Source: Eunapius fragilis
Taxonomy: Eukaryota; Porifera; Demospongiae; Spongillida; Spongillidae
Assembly (NCBI GenBank): GCA_963681505.1
Contig: OY811977.1
Coordinates: 9,987,007-10,051,006 of the forward strand
Reading direction: 5' to 3'
DNA: 64,000 bases
This document shows positions 1 to 14,767 of this stretch, in pieces (within the stretch, counting starts at the first letter, position 1; every line of letters starts with the position of its first letter). The notes beneath the pieces were generated by a model. That model saw nothing but the letters and a program-made list of their open reading frames with translations. It was not told where the DNA came from and did not search any database. The position numbers and the translations under genes were made by a program.

Positions 1-595
1 TTGGGAGCAATTCGTTTGGACCAATTGCTCCCAATTGCTTCCGCGCGAGCGATTGGGAGCAATTCGTTTGTACCAATTGCTCCCTGTTGCTCCCGCGGGA
101 GCGATTGGGAGCAATTCGTTTGGACCAATTGCTCCCAATTACTCCCGCGGGAGCAATTCTGAGCAATTCGTTTGGACCAATTGCTCCTAATTGCTCCCTC
201 ATTCGTTTGGACCAATTGCTCACAATTGCTCCCGCATTCGTTTGGACCAATTGCTCCCGCGGGAGCGATTGGGAGCAATTCGTTTGGACCAATTGCTCCC
301 AATTGCTCCCGCGGCAGCGATTGTGAGCAATTCGTTTGGACCAATTGCTCCCAATTGCTTCCGCGCGAGCGATTGGGAGCAATTCGTTTGTACCAATTGC
401 TCCCTGTTGCTCCCGCGGGAGCGATTGGGAGCAATTCGTTTGGACCAATTGCTCCCAATTGCTCCCACGTGAGCGATTTGGAGCAATTCGTTGTGACCAA
501 TTGCTCCCAATTGCTCCCGCGGGAGCGATTGGGAGCAATTCGTTTGGACCAATTGCTCCCAATTACTCCCGCGGGAGCAATTCTGAGCAATTCGT

Positions 596-3500
596 TTGGA
601 CCAATTGCTCCTAATTGCTCCCTCATTCGTTTGGACCAATTGCTCACAATTGCTCCCGCATTCGTTTGGACCAATTGCTCCCAATTGCTCTCGCGGGAGC
701 GATTGGGAGCAATTCGATTGGAACAATTGCTCCCAATTGCTCCCGCGGGAGCAATTCGGAGCAGTTCGTTTGGACCAATTGCACCCAATTGCTCCCGCGG
801 GAGCGATTTGGAGCAGTTCGTTTGGGCCAATTGCTACCAATTGCTCCAGCGGGAGCGATTGGGAGCAATTCGTTTGGACCAATTGCTCCCAATTGCTCCC
901 GCGGGAGCGATTGGGAGCAATTCGTTTGGACCAATTGCTCCCAATTGCTCCAGCGGGAGCGATTGGGAGCAATTTGTTTGGACCAATTGCTCCCAATTGC
1001 TCCCGCGGGAGCGATTGGGAGCAATTCGTTTGGAGCAATTGCTCCTGCGGGAGCGATTGGGAGCAAATTGTTTGGACCAATTGCTCCCAATTGCACCCGC
1101 GGGAACGATTGGGAGCAAATCGTTTGGACCAATTGCTCGCAATTGCTCCCGCGGGAGCGAATCGGAGCAATTTGTTTCGACCAATTGCTCCCAATTGCTT
1201 CCGTGGGAGCGATTGGTAGCAATTCGTCTGGACCAATTGCTCCCAATTGCTCCCGCGGGAGCGATTCGGAGCAATTCGTTTGGACCAATTGCTCAAAAGT
1301 GCTCCCGCCGGAGCGATTGGGAGCAATTCGTTTGGACCAATTGCTCCCAATTGCTCCCGGGGGAGCGATTGGGAGCAATTCGTTTGGACCAATTGCTCCC
1401 AATTGCTCCCGCGGGAGCAATTTGGAGCAATTCGTTTGGACCAATTGCCCCCAATTGCTCCCACATTCGTTTGGACCTATTGCTCCTAATTGCTCCCGCG
1501 GGGGCGATTCGGAGCAATTCGCTTGGACCAATTGCTCCCAATTGCTCCCGCGTGAGCGATTGGGAGCAATTGGTTTGGACCAATTGCTCCCAATTGCTCC
1601 CGCGGGAGCGATTGGGAGCAATTCGTTTGGACCAATTGCTCCCAATTGCTCCCGCATTCGTTTGGACCAATTGCTCCCGCGGGAGCGATTGGGAGCAATT
1701 CGTTTGGACCAATTGCTCCCAATTGCTCCCGCGGGAGCGATTGGGAGCAATTCGTTTGGACCAATTGCTCCCAATTGCTCCCGCGGGAGCGATTGGGAGC
1801 AATTCGTTTGGACCAATTGCTCCCAATTGCTCCCGGGGGAGCGATTGGGAGCAATTCGTTTGGACCAATTGCTCCCAATTGCTCCCGCGGGAGCAATTTG
1901 GAGCAATTCGTTTGGACCAATTGCCCCCAATTGCTCCCACATTCGTTTGGACCTATTGCTCCTAATTGCTCCCGCGGGGGCGATTCGGAGCAATTCGTTT
2001 GGACCAATTGCTCCCAATTGCTCCCGCGTGAGCGATTGGGAGCAATTGGTTTGGACCAATTGCTCCCAATTGCTCCCGCGGGAGCGATTAGGAGCAATTC
2101 GTTTGGACCAATTGCTCCCAATTACTCCCGCGGGAGCAATTCTGAGCAATTCGTTTGGACCAATTGCTCCTAATTGCTCCCTCATTCGTTTGGACCAATT
2201 GCTCACAATTGCTCCCGCATTCGTTTGGACGAATTGCTCCCAATTGCTCTCGCGGGAGCGATTGGGAGCAATTCGATTGGAACAATTGCTCCCAATTGCT
2301 CCCGCGGGAGCAATTCGGAGCAGTTTGTTTGGACCAATTGCACCCAATTGCTCCCGCGGGAGCGATTTGGAGCAGTTCGTTTGGGCCAATTGCTACCAAT
2401 TGCTCCAGCGGGAGCGATTGGGAGCAATTCGTTTGGACCAATTGCTCCCAATTGCTCCCGCGGGAGCGATTGGGAGCAATTCGTTTGGACCAATTGCTCC
2501 CAATTGCTCCAGCGGGAGCGATTGGGAGCAATTTGTTTGGACCAATTGCTCCCAATTGCTCCCGCGGGAGCGATTGGGAGCAATTCGTTTGGAGCAATTG
2601 CTCCTGCGGGAGCGATTGGGAGCAAATTGTTTGGACCAATTGCTCCCAATTGCACCCGCGGGAACGATTGGGAGCAAATCGTTTGGACCAATTGCTCGCA
2701 ATTGCTCCCGCGGGAGCGAATCGGAGCAATTTGTATCGACCAATTGCTCCCAATTGCTTCCGTGGGAGCGATTGGTAGCAATTCGTCTGGACCAATTGCT
2801 CCCAATTGCTCCCGCGGGAGCGATTCGGAGCAATTCGTTTGGACCAATTGCTCAAAAGTGCTCCCGCCGGAGCGATTGGGAGCAATTCGTTTGGACCAAT
2901 TGCTCCCAATTGCTCCCGGGGGAGCGATTGGGAGCAATTCGTTTGGACCAATTGCTCCCAATTGCTCCCGCGGGAGCAATTTGGAGCAATTCGTTTGGAC
3001 CAATTGCCCCCAATTGCTCCCACATTCGTTTGGACCTATTGCTCCTAATTGCTCCCGCGGGGGCGATTCGGAGCAATTCGTTTGGACCAATTGCTCCCAA
3101 TTGCTCCCGCGTGAGCGATTGGGAGCAATTGTTTTGGACCAATTGCTCCCAATTGCTCCCGCGGGAGCGATTGGGAGCAATTCGTTTGGACCAATTGCTC
3201 CCAATTGCTCCCGCGCGAGCGATTGGGAGCAATTCGTTTGGACCAATTGCTCCCGCGGGAGTAATTCTGAGCAATTCGTTTGGACCAATTGCTCAAAAGT
3301 GCTCCCGCCGGAGCGATTGGGAGCAATTCGTTTGGACCAATTGCTCCCAATTGCTCCCGGGGGAGCGATTGGGAGCAATTCGTTTGGACCAATTGCTCCC
3401 AATTGCTCCCGCGGGAGCAATTTGGAGCAATTCGTTTGGACCAATTGCCCCCAATTGCTCCCACATTCGTTTGGACCTATTGCTCCTAATTGCTCCCGCG

Positions 3501-3713
3501 GGGGCGATTCGGAGCAATTCGTTTGGACCAATTGCTCCCAATTGCTCCCGCGTGAGCGATTGGGAGCAATTGTTTTGGACCAATTGCTCCCAATTGCTCC
3601 CGCGGGAGCGATTGGGAGCAATTCGTTTGGACCAATTGCTCCCAATTGCTCCCGCGCGAGCGATTGGGAGCAATTCGTTTGGACCAATTGCTCCCGCGGG
3701 AGTAATTCTGAGC
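596..3713. repeat. Higher-order duplication in satellite A (2 x 1559 bp)
   Basis: Rare variants recur in the same order 1559 bp apart. For example, the marker TTCGATTGGAAC occurs near 715 and again near 2274, with matching neighbours on both sides. A further copy of the same variant string lies near 5071, with a different spacing of 2797 bp. The array has therefore evolved by unequal exchange of multi-monomer blocks as well as by single-unit turnover. Confidence 0.8.
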
Positions 3714-6700
3714 AATTCGTTTGGACCAATTGCTCCCAATTGCTCCGGCATTCGTTTGGACTAATTGCTCCCAATTGCTCCGGCATTCGTTTGGACTAAT
3801 TGCTCCCAATTGCTCCGGCATTCGTTTGGACTAATTGCTCCCAATTGCTCCGGCATTCGTTTGGACTAATTGCTCCCAATTGCTCCGGCATTCGTTTGGA
3901 CTAATTGCTCCCAATTGCTCCCACGGGAGCGATTCGGAGCAATTCGTTTGGACCAATTGCTCCCAATTGCTCCCGCGGGAGCGATTGGGAGCAATTCGTT
4001 TCGACCAATTGCTCCCAATTGCTCCCGTGGGAGCGATTCGGAGCAATTCGTCTGGACCAATTGCTCCCAATTGCTCCAGCGAGAGCGATTCGGAGCTATT
4101 CGTTTTGACCAATTGCTCCCAATTGCTCCCGCGGGAGCGATTGGGAGCAATTCGTTTGGACCAATTGCTCCCAATTACTCCCGCAGGAGCAATTCTGAGC
4201 AATTCGTTTGGACCAATTGCTCCTAATTGCTCCCTCATTCGTTTGGACCAATTGCTCACAATTGCTCCCGCATTCGTTTGGACCAATTGCTCCCGCGGGA
4301 GCGATTGGGAGCAATTCGTTTGGACCAATTGCTCCCAATTGCTCCCGCGGCAGCGATTGGGAGCAATTCGTTTGGACCAATTGCTCCCAATTGCTTCCGC
4401 GCGAGCGATTGGGAGCAATTCGTTTGTACCAATTGCTCCCTGTTGCTCCCGCGGGAGCGATTGGGAGCAATTCGTTTGGACCAATTGCTCCCAATTACTC
4501 CCGCGGGAGCAATTCTGAGCAATTCGTTTGGACCAATTGCTCCTAATTGCTCCCTCATTCGTTTGGACCAATTGCTCACAATTGCTCCCGCATTCGTTTG
4601 GACCAATTGCTCCCGCGGGAGCGATTGGGAGCAATTCGTTTGGACCAATTGCTCCCAATGTCTCCCGCGGCAGCGATTGTGAGCAATTCGTTTGGACCAA
4701 TTGCTCCCAATTGCTTCCGCGCGAGCGATTGGGAGCAATTCGTTTGTACCAATTGCTCCCTGTTGCTCCCGCGGGAGCGATTGGGAGCAATTCGTTTGGA
4801 CCAATTGCTCCCAATTGCTCCCACGTGAGCGATTTGGAGCAATTCGTTGTGACCAATTGCTCCCAATTGCTCCCACGGGAGCGATTGGGAGCAATTCGTT
4901 TGGACCAATTACTCCCAATTACTCCCGCGGGAGCAATTCTGAGCAATTCGTTTGGACCAATTGCTCCTAATTGCTCCCTCATTCGTTTGGACCAATTGCT
5001 CACAATTGCTCCCGCATTCGTTTGGACCAATTGCTCCCAATTGCTCTCGCGGGAGCGATTGGGAGCAATTCGATTGGAACAATTGCTCCCAATTGCTCCC
5101 GCGGGAGCAATTCGGAGCAGTTCGTTTGGACCAATTGCACCCAATTGCTCCCGCGGGAGCGATTTGGAGCAGTTCGTTTGGGCCAATTGCTACCAATTGC
5201 TCCAGCGGGAGCGATTGGGAGCAATTCGTTTGGACCAATTGCTCCCAATTGCTCCCGCGGGAGCGATTGGGAGCAATTCGTTTGGACCAATTGCTCCCAA
5301 TTGCTCCAGCGGGAGCGATTGGGAGCAATTTGTTTGGACCAATTGCTCCCAATTGCTCCCGCGGGAGCGATTGGGAGCAATTCGTTTGGAGCAATTGCTC
5401 CTGCGGGAGCGATTGGGAGCAAATTGTTTGGACCAATTGCTCCCAATTGCACCCGCGGGAACGATTGGGAGCAAATCGTTTGGACCAATTGCTCGCAATT
5501 GCTCCCGCGGGAGCGAATCGGAGCAATTTGTTTCGACCAATTGCTCCCAATTGCTTCCGTGGGAGCGATTGGTAGCAATTCGTCTGGACCAATTGTTCCC
5601 AATTGCTCCCGCGGGAGCGATTCGGAGCAATTCGTTTGGACCAATTGCTCAAAAGTGCTCCCGCCGGAGCGATTGGGAGCAATTCGTTTGGACCAATTGC
5701 TCCCAATTGCTCCCGGGGGAGCGATTGGGAGCAATTCGTTTGGACCAATTGCTCCCAATTGCTCCCGCGGGAGCAATTTGGAGCAATTCGTTTGGACCAA
5801 TTGCCCCCAATTGCTCCCACATTCGTTTGGACCTATTGCTCCTAATTGCTCCCGCGGGGGCGATTCGGAGCAATTCGTTTGGACCAATTGCTCCCAATTG
5901 CTCCCGCGTGAGCGATTGGGAGCAATTGGTTTGGACCAATTGCTCCCAATTGCTCCCGCGGGAGCGATTGGGAGCAATTCGTTTGGACCAATTGCTCCCA
6001 ATTGCTCCCGCGCGAGCGATTGGGAGCAATTCGTTTGGACCAATTGCTCCCGCGGGAGTAATTCTGAGCAATTCGTTTGGACCAATTGCTCCCAATTGCT
6101 CCGGCATTCGTTTGGACTAATTGCTCCCAATTGCTCCGGCATTCGTTTGGACTAATTGCTCCCAATTGCTCCGGCATTCGTTTGGACTAATTGCTCCCAA
6201 TTGCTCCGGCATTCGTTTGGACTAATTGCTCCCAATTGCTCCGGCATTCGTTTGGACTAATTGCTCCCAATTGCTCCCGCGGGAGCGATTCGGAGCAATT
6301 CGTTTGGACCAATTGCTCCCAATTGCTCCCGCGGGAGCGATTGGGAGCAATTCGTTTCGACCAATTGCTCCCAATTGCTCCCGCGGGAGCGATTGGGAGC
6401 AATTCGTTTCGACCAATTGCTCCCAATTGCTCCCGTGGGAGCGATTCGGAGCAATTCGTCTGGACCAATTGCTCCCAATTGCTCCAGCGAGAGCGATTCG
6501 GAGCTATTCGTTTTGACCAATTGCTCCCAATTGCTCCCGCGGGAGCGATTGGGAGCAATTCGTTTGGACCAATTGCTCCCAATTGCTCCCGAGGGAGCGA
6601 TTGGGAGCAATTCGTTTGGACCAATTGCTCCCAATTGCTCCCGCGGGAGCGATTGGGAGCAATTTGTTTGGACCAATTGCTCCCAATTGCTCCCGCGGGA

Positions 6701-9700
6701 GCGATTGGGAGCAATTCATTTGGACCAATTGCTCCTGCGGGAGCGATTGGGAGCAAATCGTTTGGACCAATTGCTCCCAATTGCTCCCGCGGGAACGATT
6801 GGGAGCAATTCGTTTGGACCAATTGCTCACAATTGCTCCCGCGGGAGCGAATCGGAGCAATTTGTTTCGACCAATTGCTCCCAATTGCTTCCGTGGGAGC
6901 GATTGGTAGCAATTCGTCTGGACCAATTGCTCCCAATTGCTCCCGCGGGAGCGATTGGGAGCAATTCGTTTGGACCAATTGCTCAAAAGTGCTCCCGCCG
7001 GAGCGATTGGGAGCAATTCGTTTGGACCAATTGCTCCCAATTGCTCCCGGGGGAGCGATTGGGAGCAATTCGTTTGGACCAATTGCTCCCAATTGCTCCC
7101 GCGGGAGCAATTCGGAGCAATTCGTTTGGACCAATTGCCCCCAATTGCTCCCGCATTTGTTTGGACCTATTGCTCCCAATTGCTCCCGCGGGGGCGATTC
7201 GGAGCAATTCGTTTGGACCAATTACTCCCAATTGCTCCCGCGTGAGCGATTGGGAGCAATTGGTTTGGACCAATTGCTCCCAATTGCTCCCGCGGGAACG
7301 ATTGGGAGCAATTCGTTTGGACCAATTGCTCAAAAGTGCTCCCGCCGGAGCGATTGGGAGCAATTCGTTTGGACCAATTGCTCCCAATTGCTCCCGGGGG
7401 AGCGATTGGGAGCAATTCGTTTGGACCAATTGCTCCCAATTGCTCCCGCGGGAGCAATTCGGAGCAATTCGTTTGGACCAATTGCCCCCAATTGCTCCCG
7501 CATTTGTTTGGACCTATTGCTCTAATTGCTCCCGCGGGGGCGATTCGGAGCAATTCGTTTGGACCAATTACTCCCAATTGCTCCCGCGTGAGCGATTGGG
7601 AGCAATTGGTTTGGACCAATTGCTCCCAATTGCTCCCGCGGGAGCGATTGGGAGCAATTCGTTTGGACCAATTGCTCCCAATTGCTCCCGCGCGAGCGAT
7701 TGGGAGCAATTCGTTTGGACCAATTGCTCCCGCGGGAGTAATTCTGAGCAATTCGTTTGGACCAATTGCTCCCAATTGCTCCGGCATTCGTTTGGACTAA
7801 TTGCTCCCAATTGCTCCGGCATTCGTTTGGACTAATTGCTCCCAATTGCTCCGGCATTCGTTTGGACTAATTGCTCCCAATTGCTCCGGCATTCGTTTGG
7901 ACTAATTGCTCCCAATTGCTCCGGCATTCGTTTGGACTAATTGCTCCCAATTGCTCCCACGGGAGCGATTCGGAGCAATTCGTTTGGACCAATTGCTCCC
8001 AATTGCTCCCGCGGGAGCGATTGGGAGCAATTCGTTTCGACCAATTGCTCCCAATTGCTCCCGTGGGAGCGATTCGGAGCAATTCGTCTGGACCAATTGC
8101 TCCCAATTGCTCCAGCGAGAGCGATTCGGAGCTATTCGTTTTGACCAATTGCTCCCAATTGCTCCCGCGGGAGCGATTGGGAGCAATTCGTTTGGACCAA
8201 TTGCTCCCAATTGCTCCCGAGGGAGCGATTGGGAGCAATTCGTTTGGACCAATTGCTCCCAATTGCTCCCGCGGGAGCGATTGGGAGCAATTTGTTTGGA
8301 CCAATTGCTCCCAATTGCTCCCGCGGGAGCGATTGGGAGCAATTCATTTGGACCAATTGCTCCTGCGGGAGCGATTGGGAGCAAATCGTTTGGACCAATT
8401 GCTCCCAATTGCTCCCGCGGGAACGATTGGGAGCAATTCGTTTGGACCAATTGCTCACAATTGCTCCCGCGGGAGCGAATCGGAGCAATTCGTTTCGACC
8501 AATTGCTCCCAATTGCTTCCGTGGGAGCGATTGGTAGCAATTCGTCTGGACCAATTGCTCCCAATTGCTCCCGCGGGAGCGATTCGGAGCAATTCGTTTG
8601 GACCAATTGCTCAAAAGTGCTCCCGCCGGAGCGATTGGGAGCAATTCGTTTGGACCAATTGCTCCCAATTGCTCCCGGGGGAGCGATTGGGAGCAATTCG
8701 TTTGGACCAATTGCTCCCAATTGCTCCCGCAGGAGCAATTCGGAGCAATTCGTTTGGACCAATTGCCCCCAATTGCTCCCGCATTTGTTTGGACCTATTG
8801 CTCTAATTGCTCCCGCGGGGGCGATTCGGAGCAATTCGTTTGGACCAATTACTCCCAATTGCTCCCGCGTGAGCGATTGGGAGCAATTGGTTTGGACCAA
8901 TTGCTCCCAATTGCTCCCGCGGGAGCGATAGGGAGCATTTCGTTTGGACCAATTGCTCCCAATTGCTCCCGCGCGAGCGATTGGGAGCAATTCGTTTGGA
9001 CCAATTGCTCCCGCGGGAAGTAATTCTGAGCAATTCGTTTGGACCAATTGCTCCCAAATGCTCCGGCATTCGTTTGGACTAATTGCTCCCAATTGCTCCG
9101 GCATTCGTTTGGACTAATTGCTCCCAATTGCTCCCACGGGAGCGATTCGGAGCAATTCGTTTGGACCAATTGCCCCTATTGCTCCCGCTGGAGCGATTGG
9201 GAGCAATTCGTTTCGACCAATTGCTCCCAATTGCTCCCTTGGGAGCGATTCGGAGCAATTCGTCTGGACCAATTGCTCCCAATTGCTCCCGCGGGAGCGA
9301 TTCGGAGCAATTCGTTTGGACCAATTCCTCCCAATTGCTCCCGCGGGAGCGATTGGGAGCAATTCGTTTGGCCATTTGCTCCCGCGGGAGCGATTGGGAG
9401 GAATTCGTTTGGACCACTTGCTCCCGATTGCTCCCGCGGGAGCGATTGGGAGGAATTCGTTTGGACCAAATCCTCAAAATTGCTCCCGCGGGAGCGATTG
9501 GGAGCAATTCGTTTGGACCAATTGCTCCTAATTGCTCCCGGGGGAGCGATTGGGAGCAATTCGTTTGGACCAATTGCACCCAATTGCTCCCGCGGGAGCA
9601 ATTCAGAGCAATTCGTTTGGACCAATTGCTCCCAATTGCTCCCGCATTCGTTTGGACAAATTGCTCCCAATTGCTCTCGCGGGAGCGATTCGGAGCAATT

Positions 9701-12700
9701 CGTTTGGACCAATTGCTCCCAATTGCTCCCGCGGGAGCGATTCGGAGCAATCGTCTGGACCAATTGCTCCCAATTGCTCCCGCGGGAGCGATTCGGAGCA
9801 AATCGTTTGGACCAATTGCTCCCAATTGCTCCCGCGGGAGCGATTGGGAGCAATTTGTTTGGACTAATATTTCCCAATAGCTCCCGCGGGAGCGATTGGG
9901 AGCAATTCGTTTGGACCAATTGCTCCCAATTGCTCCCGCATTCGTTTGGACCAATTGCTCCCAATTGCTCCCGCGGGAGCGATTGGGAGCAATTCGTTTG
10001 GACCAAATGCTCCCAATTGCTCCCGCGCGAGTGATTGGGAGCAATTCGTTTGGACCAATTGCTCCCAATTGCTCCCGCGGGAGCAATTCTGATCAATTCG
10101 TTTGGACCAATTGCTCCCAATTTCTCCTGCATTCGTTTGGACTAATTCTTCCCAATTGCTCCCGCGGGAGCGAATCGGAGCAATTCATTTGGACCAATTG
10201 CTCCCAATTGCTCCCATGGGAACGATTCGGAGCAAATCGTCTGGACCAATTGCTCCCAACTGCTCCCGCGGGAGCGATTTGGAGCAATTCGTTTCGACCA
10301 ATTACTCCCAATTGCTCCCGCGGGAGCGATTGTGAGCAATTCGTTTGGACCAATTGCTCTCTATTGCTCCCGCGGGAGCGATTCAGAGCAATTCGTTTGG
10401 ACCAATTGCTCCCAATTGCTCCCGCGGGAGCGATTTGGAGCAATTCGTTTCAACCAATTGCTCCCAATGGGAGCGATTCGGAGCAATTCGTCTGGACCAA
10501 TTGCTCCCAATTGCTCCCGCGAAAGCGATTCGGAGCAATTCGTTTGGACCAATTGCTCCCAATTGCTCCCGCGGGAGCGATTGGGAGCAATTCGTTTGGA
10601 CCAATTGCTCCCAATTGCTCCCGTGGGAGCGATTAGGAGCAATTCGTTTGGACCGATTGCTCCCAATTGCTCCCGCGGGAGCAATTGGGAGCAATTGGGA
10701 GCAATTTGTTTGGACCAATTGCTCCCAATTGCTTTCGCGGGAGCGATTGGGAGCAATTCGTTTGGACCAATTGCTTCCAATTGCTCCCGCATTCGTTTGG
10801 ACCAATTGCTCCCAATTGCTCCCGCGGGAGCGATTGGGAGCAATTCGCTTGGACCAATTGCTCCCAATTGCTCCCGCATTCGTTTGACCCAATTGCTCCC
10901 AATTGCTCCCGCGGGAGCGATTGGGAGCAATTCGTTTGTACCAATTGCTCCCATTTGCTCCCGCGGGAGCAATTCGGAGCAATTCGGTTGGACCAATTGC
11001 TCCCAATTGCTCCCGAATTCGTTTGGACCAATTGCTCCCAATTGCTCCCGCGGGAGCGATTCGGAGCAATTCGTTTGGACCAATTGCTCCCTATTGCTCC
11101 CGCTAGAGCGATTTGTAGCAATTCGTTTGGACCAATTGCTCCCACATTCGATTGGACCAATGGCTCCCAATTGCTCCCGCGGGAGCGATTGGTAGCAATT
11201 CGTTTGGACCAATTGCTCCCAATTGCTCCCGCGGGAGCAATTCGGAGCAATTCGTTTGGACCAATTGCCCCCAATTGCTCCCGCATTCGTTTGGACCTAT
11301 TGCTCCTAATTGCTACCGTCGGAGCAATTCGGAGCAATTCGTTTGGACCAATTGCTCCCAATTGCTCCCGCGGGAGCGATTTGGAGCAATTCGTTTGGAC
11401 CAATTGCTCCCAATTGCTCCCACGGGAGCGATTTGGAGCAATTCGTTTGGACCAATTGCTCCCAAATGCTCCCACATTCGTTTGGACCAAATGCTCCCAA
11501 TTGCTCCCGCGGGAGCGATTGGGAACAATTCGTTTCGACGAATTGCTCCCAATTGCTCCCGCGGGAGCAATTCGGAGCAATTCGTTTGGACCAATTGCTC
11601 CCAATTGCTGCCGCTGGAGAGATTGGGAGCATTTTGTTTGGACCAAATCCTCCCAATTGCTCAAGCGGGAGCGATTGGGTGCAATTCGTTTGGACCTATT
11701 GCTCCCAATTGCTCCTGCGGGAGCGATTTGGAGCAATTCGTTTGGACCAATTGCTCCCAATTGCTCCCGCGGCAGCGATTGGGAGCAATTCGTTTGGACC
11801 AATTGCTCCCAATTGCTTCCGCGCGAGCGATTGGGAGCAATTCGTTTGGACCAATTGCTCCCTGTTGCTCCCGCGGGAGCGATTCGGAGCAATTCGTTTG
11901 GACCAATTGCTCCCAATTGCTCCCGCGTGAGCGATTTGGAGCAATTCGTTTTGACCAATTGCTCCCAATTGCTCCCGCGGGAGCGATTGGGAGCAATTCG
12001 TTTGGACCAATTGCTCCCAATTACTCCCGCGGGAGCAATTCTGAGCAATTCGTTTGGACCAATTGCTCCTAATTGCTCCCTCATTCGTTTGGACCAATTG
12101 CTCACAATTGCTCCCGCATTCGTTTGGACCAATTGCTCCCGCGGGAGCGATTGGGAGCAATTCGTTTGGACCAATTGCTCCCAATTGCTCCCGCGGCAGC
12201 GATTGGGAGCAATTCGTTTGGACCAATTGCTCCCAATTGCTTCCGCGCGAGCGATTGGGAGCAATTCGTTTGTACCAATTGCTCCCTGTTGCTCCCGCGG
12301 GAGCGATTGGGAGCAATTCGTTTGGACCAATTGCTCCCAATTGCTCCCGCGTGAGCGATTTGGAGCAATTCGTTGTGACCAATTGCTCCCAATTGCTCCC
12401 GCGGGAGCGATTGGGAGCAATTCGTTTGGACCAATTGCTCCCAATTACTCCCACGGGAGCAATTCTGAGCAATTCGTTTGGACCAATTGCTCCTAATTGC
12501 TCCCTCATTCGTTTGGACCAATTGCTCACAATTGCTCCCGCATTCGTTTGGACCAATTGCTCCCAATTGCTCCCGCGGGAGCGATTGGGAGCAATTCGAT
12601 TGGAACAATTGCTCCCAATTGCTCCCGCGGGAGCAATTCGGAGCAGTTCGTTTGGACCAATTGCACCCAATTGCTCCCGCGGGAGCGATTTGGAGCAGTT

Positions 12701-14767
12701 CGTTTGGGCCAATTGCTACCAATTGCTCCAGCGGGAGCGATTGGGAGCAATTCGTTTGGACCAATTGCTCCCAATTGCTCCCACGGGAGCGATTGGGAGC
12801 AATTCGTTTGGACCAATTGCTCCCAATTGCTCCAGCGGGAGCGATTGGGAGCAATTTGTTTGGACCAATTGCTCCCAATTGCTCCCGCGGGAGCGATTGG
12901 GAGCAATTCGTTTGGACCAATTGCTCCTGCGGGAGCGATTGGGAGCAAATTGTTTGGACCAATTGCTCCCAATTGCACCCGCGGGAACGATTGGGAGCAA
13001 TTCGTTTGGACCAATTGCTCACAATTGCTCCCGCGGGAGCGAATCGGAGCAATTTGTTTCGACCAATTGCTCCCAATTGCTTCCGTGGGAGCGATTGGTA
13101 GCAATTCGTCTGGACCAATTGCTCCCAATTGCTCCCGCGGGAGCGATTCGGAGCAATTCGTTTGGACCAATTGCTCAAAAGTGCTCCCGCCGGAGCGATT
13201 GGGAGCAATTCGTTCGGACCAATTGCTTCCAATTGCTCCCGGGGGAGCGATTGGGAGCAATTCGTTTGGACCAATTGCTCCCAATTGCTCCCGCGGGAGC
13301 AATTCGGAGCAATTCGTTTGGACCAATTGCCCCCAATTGCTCCCGCATTCGTTTGGACCTATTGCTCTAATTGCTCCCGCGGGGGCGATTCGGAGCAATT
13401 CGTTTGGACCAATTACTCCCAATTGCTCCCGCGTGAGCGATTGGGAGCAATTGGTTTGGACCAATTGCTCCCAATTGCTCCCGCGGGAGCGATAGGGAGC
13501 AATTCGTTTGGACCAATTGCTCCCAATTGCTCCCGCGCGAGCGATTGGGAGCAATTCGTTTGGACCAATTGCTCCCGCGGGAAGTAATTCTGAGCAATTC
13601 GTTTGGACCAATTGCTCCCAAATGCTCCGGCATTCGTTTGGACTAATTGCTCCCAATTGCTCCGGCATTCGTTTGGACTAATTGCTCCCAATTGCTCCCA
13701 CGGGAGCGATTCGGAGCAATTCGTTTGGACCAATTGCCCCTATTGCTCCCGCGGGAGCGATTGGGAGCAATTCGTTTCGACCAATTGCTCCCAATTGCTC
13801 CCTTGGGAGCGATTCGGAGCAATTCGTCTGGACCAATTGCTCCCAATTGCTCCCGCGGGAGCGATTCGGAGCAATTCGTTTGGACCAATTCCTTCCAATT
13901 GCACCCGCGGGAGCGATTGGGAGGAATTCGTTTGGACCACTTGCTCCCGATTGCTCCCGCGGGAGCGATTGGGAGGAATTCGTTTGGACCAAATCCTCAA
14001 AATTGCTCCCGCGGGAGCGATTGGGTGCAATTCGTTTGGACCAATTGCTCCTAATTGCTCCCGGGGGAGCGATTGGGAGCAATTCGTTTGGACCAATTGC
14101 ACCCAATTGCTCCCGCGGGAGCAATTCAGAGCAATTCGTTTGGACCAATTGCTCCCAATTGCTCCCGCATTCGTTTGGACAAATTGCTCCCAATTGCTCT
14201 CGAGGGAGCGATTCGGAGCAATTCGTTTTTCTACCAATTGCTCCCAATTGCTCCTGCGGGAGCGATTCGGAGCAATCGTCTGGACCAATTGCTCCCAATT
14301 GCTCCCGCGGGAGCGATTCGGAGCAATTCGTTTGGACCAATTGCTCCCAATTGCTCCAGCAGGAGCGATTGGGAGCAATTTGTTTGGACCAATTGCTCCC
14401 AATTGCTCCCGCGGGAGCGATTGGGAGCAATTCGTTTGGACCAATTGCTCCTGCGTGAGCGATTGGGAGCAAATTGTTTGGACCAATTGCTCCCAATTGC
14501 ACCCGCGGGAACGATTGGGAGCAATTCGTTTGGACCAATTGCTCACAATTGCTCCCGCGGGAGCGAATCGGAGCAATTTGTTTCGACCAATTGCTCCCAA
14601 TTGCTTCCGTGGGAGCGATTGGTAGCAATTCGTCTGGACCAATTGCTCCCAATTGCTCCCGCGGGAGCGATTGGGAGCAATTCGTTTGGACCAATTGCTC
14701 CCGCGGGAGTAATTCTGAGCAATTCGTTTGGACCAATTGCTCCCAATTGCTCCGGCATTCGTTTGGA